From an uncultured Clostridia bacterium (lineage in GTDB: Bacteria; Bacillota; Clostridia; Christensenellales; Borkfalkiaceae), in contig CAKQKN010000103.1 of assembly GCA_934249215.1 (NCBI GenBank), positions 1-21,412 of the forward strand: a stretch of 21,412 nucleotides of DNA, in the 5' to 3' direction. The position numbers and the translations under genes were made by a program. Below the pieces are notes generated by a model, which made no database searches, had not been told where the DNA came from, and was given only the letters and a program-made list of their open reading frames with translations. Each line of letters begins with the position of its first letter. Positions within the stretch are counted from its first letter, which is position 1. Below, piece after piece: positions 7,287-14,475 of the stretch.

Positions 7287-7676
7287 ATGATTTATAAAAT
7301 AATAGCCGTCGCCGTCGTAACTGCGGTTCTTGCGGCGTATTTAAAAAACGTAAACAGCGAGTTTTTCGTGCCGGTACTCATCGTCGGCGGCGTTATGATA
7401 ACCGTTTTCTCGTTAGGTTATCTGACGGAAATATTAAGCGCGTTCAACGAAATGGCGGGGCTCGGCGCCGTCGATTCTTCAATAGTCGGGTTGTGCGTCA
7501 AAATAACGATCGTCGGTTTTCTCGTTGAATTCTCTTGCGGCGCGATCGACGATTGCGGAATGAAAAGTCTGTCGGACAAGCTTGCGTTTGCGGGGCGGCT
7601 GATAATACTTTGTATGGGCGTGCCCGTGTTCGTATCGCTCATAGAACTCGTCGTTTCCTTTCTCGGTAAATTATGA
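7287..7676 (+). CDS. spoIIIAD: Stage III sporulation protein AD
   Basis: This polytopic membrane component of the SpoIIIA complex is 129 residues, normal for the family, with four hydrophobic stretches (about 3-19, 28-48, 68-84 and 103-125). The segment CGAIDDCGMKSLSDKLAFAGRLIIL near 85-110 is the recognisable part. The ATG at 7287 is the only start, because an in-frame TGA lies at 7272. It has no Shine-Dalgarno and is separated from spoIIIAC by 111 nt, which is unusual for this operon. It overlaps spoIIIAE by 4 nt (ATGA), indicating coupled translation. Confidence 0.9.
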   Translation: MIYKIIAVAVVTAVLAAYLKNVNSEFFVPVLIVGGVMITVFSLGYLTEILSAFNEMAGLGAVDSSIVGLCVKITIVGFLVEFSCGAIDDCGMKSLSDKLAFAGRLIILCMGVPVFVSLIELVVSFLGKL

Positions 7677-8860
7677 AAAAACGAAAAACACTCAAAACGA
7701 AAAAGATAATCGTTTTGCTGATCGTATCGATAGTCCTTGCGTCGATTCTTCCGGCTCCGCTTTCGTTCGTCTTTGCGGATGACGACGATTCTTATTCGGA
7801 GCGCGTCGACGATCTTATTGATTCTTTCGATTTTGAAATATTGGACGAAGCTTTGGGAAAATATCTCGAGGATTTCGAATACGGCGGACAATCCTTCGTT
7901 TCGCTTCTGAAAGAATATCTGAAAAGCGACAAAAGCGAACTAACGGATACGGGGAACTTTTTCGGGTATATCGCGAAAATATTTTCTTCCGAATTCAAAG
8001 GACTTTTGTCTGTTTTCGTTTCGGTATTCGCAATAGCCGTGCTCTCGGGACTTCTGCGCTCCGTCGGGCTTAAAAACGGCGCGATGAGCGAAACGGCGGG
8101 GCTCATCTGTTCCACGGTCGCTTCCGCGCTCATATTCGGCGAAACCGCAACGATCGCTCTTTCCGTTCTCGGCTTCGTTTCGGAAATAATCGGTACGATG
8201 GAAGCGGCGACGCCCGTTTTCGTCACATTGTCGGCTTTGAGTGGCGGCGTAAGTAAAAATAACGCGCTTACTCCGGTGTGCTCGTTCGCCATACAGGGCG
8301 TAAACGTCGTCGTTTCGAAAATACTTTTTCCCGCCGTCGGTGTTACTTGCGCCGTTACGGCGATAGCGCCGCTTGCAGACGGAGATGCGGCGGGTAAAAT
8401 AAGAGATACGATAGCCGATGCGTTCAAATGGTTCGTCGGCATATCGGTGTCGCTGTTGTCGCTCATAACGGCAATTTCGGGAATAAGCGGCTCGGTCAAG
8501 GACGGAATATCGAGGCGCGCGCTGAAATACGCGGTCGGCAACGCCATACCCGTCATCGGCGGGTTCGCGAAAGAGGGCGTGGACGTTGTTCTCGTGGCGT
8601 CGCAGGCGGTAAAAAGCGGAGTCGGCGCTCTTTTTTCGCTTATTCTGTTGCTCTCGTTCATGAAGCCCGTATTAAGAATTCTTTGTTTTTCCCTCGGGCT
8701 GAAGTTGCTCGGCGTAGCGGCTGCCCCGGTTGCGGAAAAGTCTTTTTCGAATCTTTTGTCGGGTTTTTCAAAGGTCGTGGACATGCTCGCAATATTGCTC
8801 GTCGCAATACTTATTCTGTTTTTCTTTTTAACTTATTCGCTTTTATTGTTTCAGGCGTAA
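7673..8860 (+). CDS. spoIIIAE: Stage III sporulation protein AE
   Basis: SpoIIIAE is the large polytopic subunit of the SpoIIIA channel in the mother-cell membrane around the forespore. The 395-residue product begins with a basic region and a signal-like hydrophobic stretch (about 11-36) ending near FADDDD. An acidic extracellular region follows (about 36-100), then repeated hydrophobic segments from about 105 to the C-terminus. Glycine- and serine-rich loops such as GGVSKNNALTPVCSFAIQG are typical of the family. Its ATG overlaps the spoIIIAD stop and lacks its own Shine-Dalgarno. A 96-nt gap with a hairpin follows it. Confidence 0.93.
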   Translation: MKKRKTLKTKKIIVLLIVSIVLASILPAPLSFVFADDDDSYSERVDDLIDSFDFEILDEALGKYLEDFEYGGQSFVSLLKEYLKSDKSELTDTGNFFGYIAKIFSSEFKGLLSVFVSVFAIAVLSGLLRSVGLKNGAMSETAGLICSTVASALIFGETATIALSVLGFVSEIIGTMEAATPVFVTLSALSGGVSKNNALTPVCSFAIQGVNVVVSKILFPAVGVTCAVTAIAPLADGDAAGKIRDTIADAFKWFVGISVSLLSLITAISGISGSVKDGISRRALKYAVGNAIPVIGGFAKEGVDVVLVASQAVKSGVGALFSLILLLSFMKPVLRILCFSLGLKLLGVAAAPVAEKSFSNLLSGFSKVVDMLAILLVAILILFFFLTYSLLLFQA

Positions 8861-8872
8861 CCGTTCCGATGC

Positions 8873-8914
8873 TTACCGAAAAATAATGGAGCGCTAAAAA
8901 CATGTTTTCGGTAA
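8873..8914 (+). repeat. Perfect 10-bp inverted repeat between spoIIIAE and spoIIIAF
   Basis: TTACCGAAAA (8873-8882) and TTTTCGGTAA (8905-8914) are exact reverse complements around a 22-nt loop. No T-run follows, so it is unlikely to terminate transcription in the plus direction. It could stabilise or mark a processing site in the mRNA between the upstream genes (AA-AE) and the periplasm-facing genes (AF-AH). It could also be a protein-binding palindrome. Confidence 0.6.
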
Positions 8915-8956
8915 ATCGGCGATAAGAAAGGGGATTCCCGAAATAAGAGGTACAAA

Positions 8957-9439
8957 ATGTCGGACGTTTTCAGATACGCGATCGGATTTATCTGTATCAC
9001 GGTTTTGTGTCGGTTATTAAAACTTCTTCTTCCGGACGGAAAGACTGACAAAGTCGTGTCGTTCGTGCTCGGACTCGTCACCGCGCTTTCCGTTCTGACG
9101 CCGTTATTTGCGTTGAGCGCGGGAGCCGCGGACGTTTCGTTCGACTTCGGGCAATCGCAGATAAACGAACGGATAGAAGAAACGGAATCGTCGGTCGCCG
9201 AAAGATATTGCTTCTACAGTGTGAAAAGCGTGCTAAAAGAAAGAGAAATTACGATAGAAAAAGCGAATATAGAACTGAAAAAAGAGGGCGGAGTTTATTC
9301 GCTGAAAAAAATAATAATTTATTACGCCGATCTGGGATATTCGGGAACGGACGAGAATATAAATATAATGTCCGTAACGAAAGACGTCGTAAGCCAAAAT
9401 TTTAACGTCGATAAAGAGGCTGTCGTGATTTATGGATAA
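8957..9439 (+). CDS. spoIIIAF: Stage III sporulation protein AF
   Basis: This is a SpoIIIA complex component with two N-terminal membrane segments (about 6-24 and 34-53) followed by a soluble domain predicted to lie between the mother-cell and forespore membranes. It is 160 residues, shorter than the Bacillus protein of about 206. The C-terminal part (about 95-160, EREITIEKANIEL onward) has the alternating beta/alpha look of a ring-building motif. The ATG at 8957 follows a strong AGAGGT. The end overlaps spoIIIAG by 8 nt. Confidence 0.88.
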   Translation: MSDVFRYAIGFICITVLCRLLKLLLPDGKTDKVVSFVLGLVTALSVLTPLFALSAGAADVSFDFGQSQINERIEETESSVAERYCFYSVKSVLKEREITIEKANIELKKEGGVYSLKKIIIYYADLGYSGTDENINIMSVTKDVVSQNFNVDKEAVVIYG

Positions 9440-9908
9440 AAAAATCAAATTGTCGTTAAAGAAGATAAAACCGGAGTATCTGATAATCGTATGCGCCGTC
9501 GTCGCGGTGATGATATTGTTCTTTTCTTCGTTTGCGAAAAACGAACAAAAAAGCGACTACGGCGTAAACGAATACGTGACGATGCTCGAAACCAAGCTTT
9601 CAAACAGACTGTCGGAGCTTGACGGAGCGGGTAAGGTAAAGGTAATCATTTCGGTGAAAAGCGGGCTGAAAAGCGAGATAGCGACCGAAAAACAGGTGAG
9701 CGGAATCGGCGGAGGAAAAACGACGGAAACGCCCGTCCTCGTTTCGGGGAAACCGCTCGTTCTCGGCGAGATATACCCGGAAATTTGCGGGGTTATCATA
9801 ATGGCAAAAGGCGCTTCCGACATAAAAGTCAAGTTGTCGCTTATCACCGCCGCCCAGACCTTTCTCGACGTAACGAGCGACAAAATTCAAGTCCTTCCGA
9901 TGAAATAA
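9432..9908 (+). CDS. spoIIIAG: Stage III sporulation protein AG
   Basis: SpoIIIAG forms the large ring in the intermembrane space of the feeding-tube complex in Bacillus. The 158-residue product has one N-terminal membrane helix (about 16-35). A soluble ring-building domain with conserved LSELDGAGKVKVIISV (about 56-71) and GEIYPEICGVIIMAKGA (about 111-127) segments follows, and it ends in ITAAQTFLDVTSDKIQVLPMK. It is shorter than the Bacillus protein of about 229 residues, mainly in the spacer and loop regions. AGAGG (9415-9419) lies 12 nt before the ATG, inside spoIIIAF, so the two are translationally linked. Confidence 0.92.
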   Translation: MDKKIKLSLKKIKPEYLIIVCAVVAVMILFFSSFAKNEQKSDYGVNEYVTMLETKLSNRLSELDGAGKVKVIISVKSGLKSEIATEKQVSGIGGGKTTETPVLVSGKPLVLGEIYPEICGVIIMAKGASDIKVKLSLITAAQTFLDVTSDKIQVLPMK

Positions 9909-9929
9909 TAATCCGATGAAATTAAAAAA

Positions 9930-9942
9930 ACGGTTTAACCGT
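9930..9942 (+). repeat. 13-nt palindrome before the spoIIIAH ribosome-binding site
   Basis: ACGGTTTAACCGT is symmetric about its central T and can fold as a 5-bp stem with a TTA loop. It lies just upstream of ATATAAGGAGA, the spoIIIAH Shine-Dalgarno. It may tune translation of spoIIIAH, or be chance. Confidence 0.35.
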
Positions 9943-9959
9943 ATATAAGGAGAAAAGCT

Positions 9960-10430
9960 ATGTCAAAAAGAAAGAAAATCGTAATACTGTCATGCATGGT
10001 GCTGTTGCTTGCCGTAACCGCGGTATGTAATTTTCTGCTGACGAGTAAAGACACAAACGGCAATACCGTTGCCACGGCGAACTATTTCACCGAATATCGT
10101 ACCGAACATACGAGAACTCTGAACGAACAGATTCTTCGTCTTGACGGCATAATTTCGGATGCGAATCAGGATTCGAAAGCAAAGGAAGAAGCCCTTCAGA
10201 GCAAACTCAAACTCACCGAAATCATCGAAAAAGAACTGTATCTCGAAAGCCTTATAAAGGCAAAAGGTTACTCCAACGCCGTAGTTATGATCGGCACCGA
10301 TTCCGATAACCTTACGGTAGTCGTGGAAGATAAAGATTTCACCACCGACGACGCGGTCGCGATCTATACCGTTCTTTTCGAAGAAGTGAAAGCTTCGCCG
10401 GAAAACGTAAGAATAATTCCTTTGTCGTAA
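9960..10430 (+). CDS. spoIIIAH: Stage III sporulation protein AH
   Basis: In Bacillus, SpoIIIAH crosses the mother-cell membrane and pairs with forespore SpoIIQ to form the channel that keeps the engulfed forespore active. The 156-residue product has one N-terminal membrane helix (about 7-27). A charged helical linker follows (about 40-95), then a ring-building domain with YSNAVVMIGTDSDNLTVVV near 104-122. It is shorter than the Bacillus protein of about 218 residues. AAGGAG lies 9 nt before the ATG at 9960. It is the last gene of the operon. No SpoIIQ candidate is in the window, which is expected because spoIIQ normally sits elsewhere. Confidence 0.92.
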   Translation: MSKRKKIVILSCMVLLLAVTAVCNFLLTSKDTNGNTVATANYFTEYRTEHTRTLNEQILRLDGIISDANQDSKAKEEALQSKLKLTEIIEKELYLESLIKAKGYSNAVVMIGTDSDNLTVVVEDKDFTTDDAVAIYTVLFEEVKASPENVRIIPLS

Positions 10431-10567
10431 ACAAAGCGCTTGGTAAAGCGAAGAAAGTTCGCCCGGGGCGGCCGGTTTATTCCGATCGGTCGTCGGAAAC
10501 CGATGCGTCGGGCGTTTAAAAAAAATAATAAAACTGCATAAAAATACTATCAAAAAAAATAATTATG
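10431..10567. other. Gap after spoIIIAH with GC-rich inverted repeats and an A-rich tract
   Basis: No coding region is seen. It holds a small hairpin CGCTT-GGTA-AAGCG (10437-10450). A GC-rich stretch follows with CGCCCG/CGGGCG arms (about 10460-10465 and 10509-10514) around ATCGGT/ACCGAT. The 3' flank is TTT followed by A-residues rather than a T-run, so it is not a convincing terminator. The A-tracts at 10518-10560 may act as an upstream element for the next promoter. Confidence 0.4.
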
Positions 10568-10576
10568 TGTTATAAT
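10568..10576 (+). promoter_or_regulatory. Extended -10 sigma-A promoter for the yqhY-like gene
   Basis: A perfect -10 TATAAT (10571-10576) is preceded by TGT (10568-10570), giving the extended TGnTATAAT form, with A-rich sequence upstream. The -35 region has no TTG motif, which an extended -10 can tolerate. The predicted start is near 10583, giving a leader of about 50 nt. Confidence 0.65.
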
Positions 10577-10632
10577 ATTTTTGCATAAGTATTCAGGAGT
10601 CGAACGATTCGTCGTTTCGTTTGGTGGTAATA

Positions 10633-10983
10633 ATGGCAGCAAAGAAAAACAAAAACGTAACTTCGGGAAAAGTTATATATAACGGCAGCATCGTAAGAGG
10701 AATCGTCGTGCTCGCGGTATCGGAAGTTGACGGCGTCGCGTCGGAGAAAAACGGCGGGAACAGACTTTCCTCGAAAGACGACGTAAAGCTCGTTTTTTCC
10801 GACGATAAAAACGTAGAAGTGGACGTTACCGTATCCGTTCGGTACGGGTTTTACATTCCCGACGTTGCATACAACATTCAGCAAAGCGTAAAACACAACG
10901 TGGAAACGATGTCCGACTACAAAATAAAGAACGTAGACGTTCACGTCGTTGACGTTTTGTTCGACGAAAAAGATTACGAATAA
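10633..10983 (+). CDS. yqhY: Asp23/Gls24 family protein, YqhY-like
   Basis: This is an Asp23-family (DUF322) protein of 116 residues. The family fold is visible: a start SGKVIYNGSIVRGIVVLAVSEVDGVAS, then a VEVDVTVSVRYGFYIPDVAYNIQQSVK core (about 68-94), and a terminal NVDVHVVDVLF strand. I chose the ATG at 10633, with GGTGG 5 nt upstream, over an in-frame TTG at 10621. In Bacillus, yqhY lies between accC and nusB, and its loss disturbs acetyl-CoA carboxylase control. Here the position between spoIIIAH and nusB is kept, but accB and accC are absent. It has its own promoter and terminator. A second family member lies at 18185. The symbol is by position and similarity. Confidence 0.85.
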   Translation: MAAKKNKNVTSGKVIYNGSIVRGIVVLAVSEVDGVASEKNGGNRLSSKDDVKLVFSDDKNVEVDVTVSVRYGFYIPDVAYNIQQSVKHNVETMSDYKIKNVDVHVVDVLFDEKDYE

Positions 10984-10996
10984 CGAAGGGATCCCT

Positions 10997-11026
10997 AAGC
11001 CGCATCAACGCGGCTTTTTGGTTTTT
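10997..11026 (+). terminator. Intrinsic terminator after the yqhY-like gene
   Basis: AAGCCGC (10997-11003), loop ATCAAC, GCGGCTT (11010-11016), then a T-rich tail. It lies 14 nt after the stop codon and 33 nt before nusB. I see no clear promoter between it and nusB. Confidence 0.85.
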
Positions 11027-11059
11027 CGGATAAATAAATATTTGGATTTATAGTTTATT

Positions 11060-11470
11060 ATGAGAAAAGATGCAAGAGAAGCGGTTTTGGTTTTACTGTA
11101 CGGCGATTTATATATAGATCCGCGCGAAGAAAACGACGTCAACGCGTTTCTGCGCGAGCGCAAGCTCGGCGACGCCGACATGGCGTTTGCCCGCGAATTA
11201 TATGCGAAAGTCAAGGAACACGAGGATTCGTTGCTCGAAACGATCGGCGAGATAGCCAAAGGTTTCATGCTCAACAGAATTTTCCCCGTCGACAAATGCG
11301 CTTTGCTTATCGGTATGTGCGAATTGACTTATTCGCCCGACGTGCCCGCAATCGTCGCAATCGACGAAGCCGTCAATCTGTCGCGCAAATACTCGACGGA
11401 AAAAAGCAGCGATTTCGTCAACGGAATACTTGCCGAATACAAAAAAAGGCTGGACGGTGCGTTTGCATGA
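11060..11470 (+). CDS. nusB: Transcription antitermination / rRNA processing factor NusB
   Basis: NusB is an all-helical RNA-binding protein that, with NusE (ribosomal protein S10), binds boxA and promotes antitermination of rRNA operons. It is 136 residues, normal length. Visible family segments are AREAVLVLLYGDLY at the start and, in the C-terminal half, DKCALLIGMCEL, VAIDEAVNLSRKYSTEKSSDFVNGIL. The ATG at 11060 is supported by alignment of the AREA motif just after the start, although no Shine-Dalgarno is visible. It overlaps folD by 4 nt (ATGA). Confidence 0.95.
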   Translation: MRKDAREAVLVLLYGDLYIDPREENDVNAFLRERKLGDADMAFARELYAKVKEHEDSLLETIGEIAKGFMLNRIFPVDKCALLIGMCELTYSPDVPAIVAIDEAVNLSRKYSTEKSSDFVNGILAEYKKRLDGAFA

Positions 11471-12309
11471 GCATAATCATAGACGGAAAGGCGGTCGCCG
11501 CGGAGGTCAGATCGCAGATTAAAGAAAAATGTGACGAAATAGTCGCAAACGGCGGAAAAACTCCCAAACTTGCGATACTTCTCGTCGGCAACAATCCCGC
11601 GTCCGAAGTTTACGTATCTTCGAAAGAAAAAGCGTGCGCCGAAACGGGAATAGAGTCGCTCGTCGTAAGATTGCCCGAAAATTCCGAAATCGACGAAATA
11701 ATATGTGCGGTAGACAAGCTTTGCGCCGACGAAACGATCGACGGAGTAATGGTTCAGCTTCCGCTTCCGGGCGGAATCGACGCAAAACCCGTTCTCGATC
11801 GGATTCCTTTCGAAAAGGACGTCGACGGGTTGAACTCGGCGAGTGCCGGGCGTGCTTTCCACGGCGAAAAATGCCTTATTCCTTGCACGCCGAAAGGGAT
11901 CGTCAGACTTCTTAAAAAATACGAAGTTCCGCTTGCGGGAAAACACGCGGTGATAATCGGACGAAGCAATCTCGTCGGAAAACCGATGTCGATTCTTCTC
12001 CTGAACGAAAATTGCACCGTAACGATTTGTCATTCGAAAACGGAGAATCTCGAAGCTTACACGAAAAGCGCGGATATTCTCGTCGTTGCGGTCGGTAAGC
12101 CGGGTTTCGTTACGGGCGACATGATAAAAAAAGGCGCCGCGGTGATCGACGTCGGAATAAGCAGAACGGAACGCGGTCTTAAAGGCGACGTCGATTTCGA
12201 TTCTGCACTCGAGGCGGCAGGGTATATCACACCCGTTCCGGGCGGCGTCGGTCCGATGACCGTAGCAATGCTTCTCGAAAACACGCTCGAAGCGTTAACT
12301 TTAAAATAA
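11467..12309 (+). CDS. folD: Bifunctional methylenetetrahydrofolate dehydrogenase / methenyltetrahydrofolate cyclohydrolase
   Basis: FolD interconverts 5,10-methylene-, 5,10-methenyl- and 10-formyl-tetrahydrofolate with NADP, supplying one-carbon units for purines and formyl-Met-tRNA. The 280-residue product is full length. Catalytic residues are present: Tyr49 and Lys53 in EVYVSSKEKA, Gln97 in VQLPLPGG and Asp120 in KDVDGLN. The NADP motif GRSNLVGKP spans 166-174, and the C-terminal TPVPGGVGPMT is intact. The start ATG at 11467 overlaps the nusB stop, so translation is coupled. The nusB-folD order is the common Bacillota arrangement. Confidence 0.97.
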   Translation: MSIIIDGKAVAAEVRSQIKEKCDEIVANGGKTPKLAILLVGNNPASEVYVSSKEKACAETGIESLVVRLPENSEIDEIICAVDKLCADETIDGVMVQLPLPGGIDAKPVLDRIPFEKDVDGLNSASAGRAFHGEKCLIPCTPKGIVRLLKKYEVPLAGKHAVIIGRSNLVGKPMSILLLNENCTVTICHSKTENLEAYTKSADILVVAVGKPGFVTGDMIKKGAAVIDVGISRTERGLKGDVDFDSALEAAGYITPVPGGVGPMTVAMLLENTLEALTLK

Positions 12310-12331
12310 GCGAAGTTTTCCGATCGTTGCC

Positions 12332-13093
12332 ATGCGTCTTGATAAATATCTGTACGAAAACGGTTTTTATCCGTCGAGAAACAAAGCGCTCGAGGGAATA
12401 GAAAGGAACGAAGTTTTCGTCAACGGAAAAATCGCCGAAAAACCGTCTTACTCCGTCGTCGATACCGATATCGTAACCATATCGGAAGAGAAAAAACCGT
12501 ACGTTTCTCTCGGCGGCTACAAACTTGAAAAAGCAATAAATTTTTTCAGCCCGAAAATCGACGGAAAAGTTTTTATCGACGTCGGCGCTTCGACCGGCGG
12601 TTTTACCGATTGTCTTTTGCGCTTCGGAGCGAAACGTGTATATTGCGTTGACGTCGGAAAAGATCAGCTCGCTCCCGAACTTGCGGCGGATTGCCGCACT
12701 CGGGTTATGGACGGCGTAAACGCGAGATTTCTTTCGGAACGCGATTTCGACGAAAAAGCGGACGGCATCGTCGTCGATTGCAGTTTCATTTCGCTCGAAT
12801 ACGTTCTTCCGCCATTGCCCGAGCTTATTTGCGCCGACGGATACATTCTTGCGCTGATAAAGCCGCAGTTCGAAACGGGCGGCGCGGCGAAAATGAAAAA
12901 CGGAATTTTGAGAAACGACTCCGAGCGCGCTGCCGTCATAAAGCGCATATATTCTTTCGTCGTTTCGCAAGGGCTGTGTTTCAAAGGAATTTGTCTTGTA
13001 ACGACCGATTCCAAAAAGAACAAAGAATATGTCGCTTATATTACAAAAAGCGGGGAAAGTATGCCCATAAAGGAACTTTTGTCCGCGATTTAA
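12332..13093 (+). CDS. tlyA: TlyA family rRNA (cytidine-2'-O)-methyltransferase
   Basis: TlyA-type proteins 2'-O-methylate rRNA cytidines and in some species act as haemolysins; the methyltransferase is the safer call. The 253-residue product has an N-terminal S4 RNA-binding domain (about 1-55, starting MRLDKYL). An FtsJ-like Rossmann domain with the S-adenosylmethionine motif VGASTGGF (84-91) follows. A K-D-K-E type tetrad can be traced: Lys64, Asp149 in VDCSFIS, Lys177 in IKPQFE and Glu in EYVAYI near the end. There is no clear Shine-Dalgarno before the ATG at 12332. It lies 22 nt after folD; the xseA, xseB, ispA and dxs genes often found between them are missing. Confidence 0.93.
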   Translation: MRLDKYLYENGFYPSRNKALEGIERNEVFVNGKIAEKPSYSVVDTDIVTISEEKKPYVSLGGYKLEKAINFFSPKIDGKVFIDVGASTGGFTDCLLRFGAKRVYCVDVGKDQLAPELAADCRTRVMDGVNARFLSERDFDEKADGIVVDCSFISLEYVLPPLPELICADGYILALIKPQFETGGAAKMKNGILRNDSERAAVIKRIYSFVVSQGLCFKGICLVTTDSKKNKEYVAYITKSGESMPIKELLSAI

Positions 13094-13150
13094 AGTTGTC
13101 TGCATAAAGATAAAAAAGCGAAATTCTTTTGCCCATCGGGGATAATTTCA

Positions 13151-13966
13151 ATGAAAAAGATAGGTTTAATCATAAAACCCGACGCCGTGTCGGAAGAAAC
13201 GGCGCAAGCGTTCTGTTCGGGCGTCGCCGCGTCGTTTTATAAAATCGATCCGGCGGACTCATTGCCGTCCGGCGGCTTCGACGCGATAGCATGTTTCGGC
13301 GGCGACGGAACTTTTTTGCGAGCCTCGACTCACGCCTTGCGCTTCGAAGTTCCGTTAATATCGGTAAACACCGGGAACCTTGGTTTTCTCTGTTCGTTCG
13401 ATCGTTCGGATAAGGCTGCGTTTTCGGACGCGATTCTCTTCGATCGTAACGAAATCGTGCATTTGAGCGTTTTCGAAGGTCTGATCGTCGGCAAAACTCG
13501 CGCAGGATCCGATTCGTTTCATTTTATCAACGACGTCACCGTCGAGCGCAAAAAAGGCGAATCGTACGGCGGCTCTGCGATTTACGCAAGCATATCCGTA
13601 AGCGGCGACGAATGTTCGACATTCATTTCGGACGGCGTAATCGTTTCGTCTGCCGTGGGATCGACGGCATATTCGCTTTCGGCGGGCGGCTCGGTTTTAT
13701 CGCCCGACCTGAACGCCGCTGTCATTACTCCGATATGTTCACATTCTTTATCGGTCAGACCGCTTGTCGTTCCCGACAGCTCCGATATATGCGTCGGGCT
13801 CGGCTCACGCTCGGGCGAGTGCGCGGTATATTCCGACGGGCTTTACCGCGGAACGCTTTTCGGCGGCGAAACTTTGGCGGTAAAGAAAACGCAATTAAGC
13901 GTAAAAGTCGTTCGCGGCAAATTCAATTTCTACAATAAACTAAAGAAGTGGGGAGAGGTAAGATAA
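13151..13966 (+). CDS. nadK: NAD kinase
   Basis: NadK makes NADP from NAD and ATP (or polyphosphate). It is 271 residues, normal. Key motifs are GGDGTFLRA (50-58), NTGNLGFL near 75-82, the short N-E/D motif as IND in FINDVTVER, and the glycine-rich SDGVIVSSAVGSTAYSLSAGG block near 158-178. An ITPICSHSLSVRP segment follows. Asp instead of the commoner Glu in the N-E/D motif is an accepted variant. The ATG at 13151 has GGGGAT about 9 nt upstream. The neighbours tlyA, argR and recN form the classic conserved cluster. Confidence 0.96.
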   Translation: MKKIGLIIKPDAVSEETAQAFCSGVAASFYKIDPADSLPSGGFDAIACFGGDGTFLRASTHALRFEVPLISVNTGNLGFLCSFDRSDKAAFSDAILFDRNEIVHLSVFEGLIVGKTRAGSDSFHFINDVTVERKKGESYGGSAIYASISVSGDECSTFISDGVIVSSAVGSTAYSLSAGGSVLSPDLNAAVITPICSHSLSVRPLVVPDSSDICVGLGSRSGECAVYSDGLYRGTLFGGETLAVKKTQLSVKVVRGKFNFYNKLKKWGEVR

Positions 13967-14416
13967 ATGTCAAAGATCAAACGTCAGCAAAAGGTTCTGG
14001 ATGTAATAAAACAGTATGAAATCGAAACTCAGGAAGAACTTATCAGCGTGCTGAAAAGCGTGGGCTTCGACGTAACGCAAGCCACCGTTTCGCGCGACAT
14101 AAACGAACTTCAGCTTATAAAAATCGCGGGCACGGCGAAAAAATACCGCTACGCGCAAGTCACGCAGGGCAAGTCTATCGACAACGCGAAATTTCTCACT
14201 CTTTTCAAAGCCGCCGTCGTGTCCATCGAAGCCGCGTGTAACATAGTCGTCGTAAAAACGCTCATAAGCAACGCCAACCCCGTCGCCGCAACGGTCGACA
14301 GTCTTAACTATCCTGAAATCGTCGGGAGCGTCGCGGGCGACGACACGCTCCTGATCGTTACTCATGACGACGCCGAAGCCAAAAACGTGGTGGCAAAACT
14401 TAACGCTTTGCTTTAA
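13967..14416 (+). CDS. argR: Arginine repressor ArgR/AhrC
   Basis: ArgR is a hexameric arginine-sensing repressor/activator of arginine biosynthesis and catabolism. The 149-residue product has the N-terminal winged helix (about 1-70) with TQEELISVLKSVGF and the recognition region VTQATVSRDINELQL. The C-terminal arginine-binding/oligomerisation domain carries VAGDDTLLIVTHD (about 118-130). The ATG directly follows the nadK stop codon, with GGGAGAGG upstream (inside nadK). It sits between nadK and recN, as in many Bacillota, where it is not next to its arginine-pathway targets. Confidence 0.96.
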   Translation: MSKIKRQQKVLDVIKQYEIETQEELISVLKSVGFDVTQATVSRDINELQLIKIAGTAKKYRYAQVTQGKSIDNAKFLTLFKAAVVSIEAACNIVVVKTLISNANPVAATVDSLNYPEIVGSVAGDDTLLIVTHDDAEAKNVVAKLNALL

Positions 14417-14475
14417 TCTGTTAAGCGGCATCGCTTTATGACGTAAATCTACGTAGAGGAAGATGATTTTCAGAT

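Noticed and set aside
7792..8784. Minus-strand open frame of 330 codons opposite spoIIIAE
   Set aside because: Composition is Ser/Thr/Pro/Ala-rich without domains; it is a shadow of a conserved sporulation gene.
9909..9959. Possible sigma-G promoter (TGAAAT, 17 nt, CGTATAT) before spoIIIAH
   Set aside because: The -10 match is poor, and the implied start would remove the Shine-Dalgarno sequence.
10431..10520. Intrinsic terminator after spoIIIAH
   Set aside because: GC-rich arms exist, but they are followed by TTT and then A-residues instead of a T-run; it is reported only as a structured gap.
10988..10995. GGGATCCC palindrome after the yqhY-like gene
   Set aside because: An 8-bp palindrome is expected by chance in a window of this size, and it lies beside an already sufficient terminator.
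13535..13560. Asp instead of Glu in the NAD kinase N-E/D motif
   Set aside because: Both residues are accepted in the family, so this is not evidence for altered function.
14417..14475. Possible ARG box (ACGTAAATCTACGT palindrome) between argR and recN
   Set aside because: It lacks the CAT/TTCA-type half sites expected for ArgR/AhrC, and a 5-bp-arm palindrome is too short to be informative.
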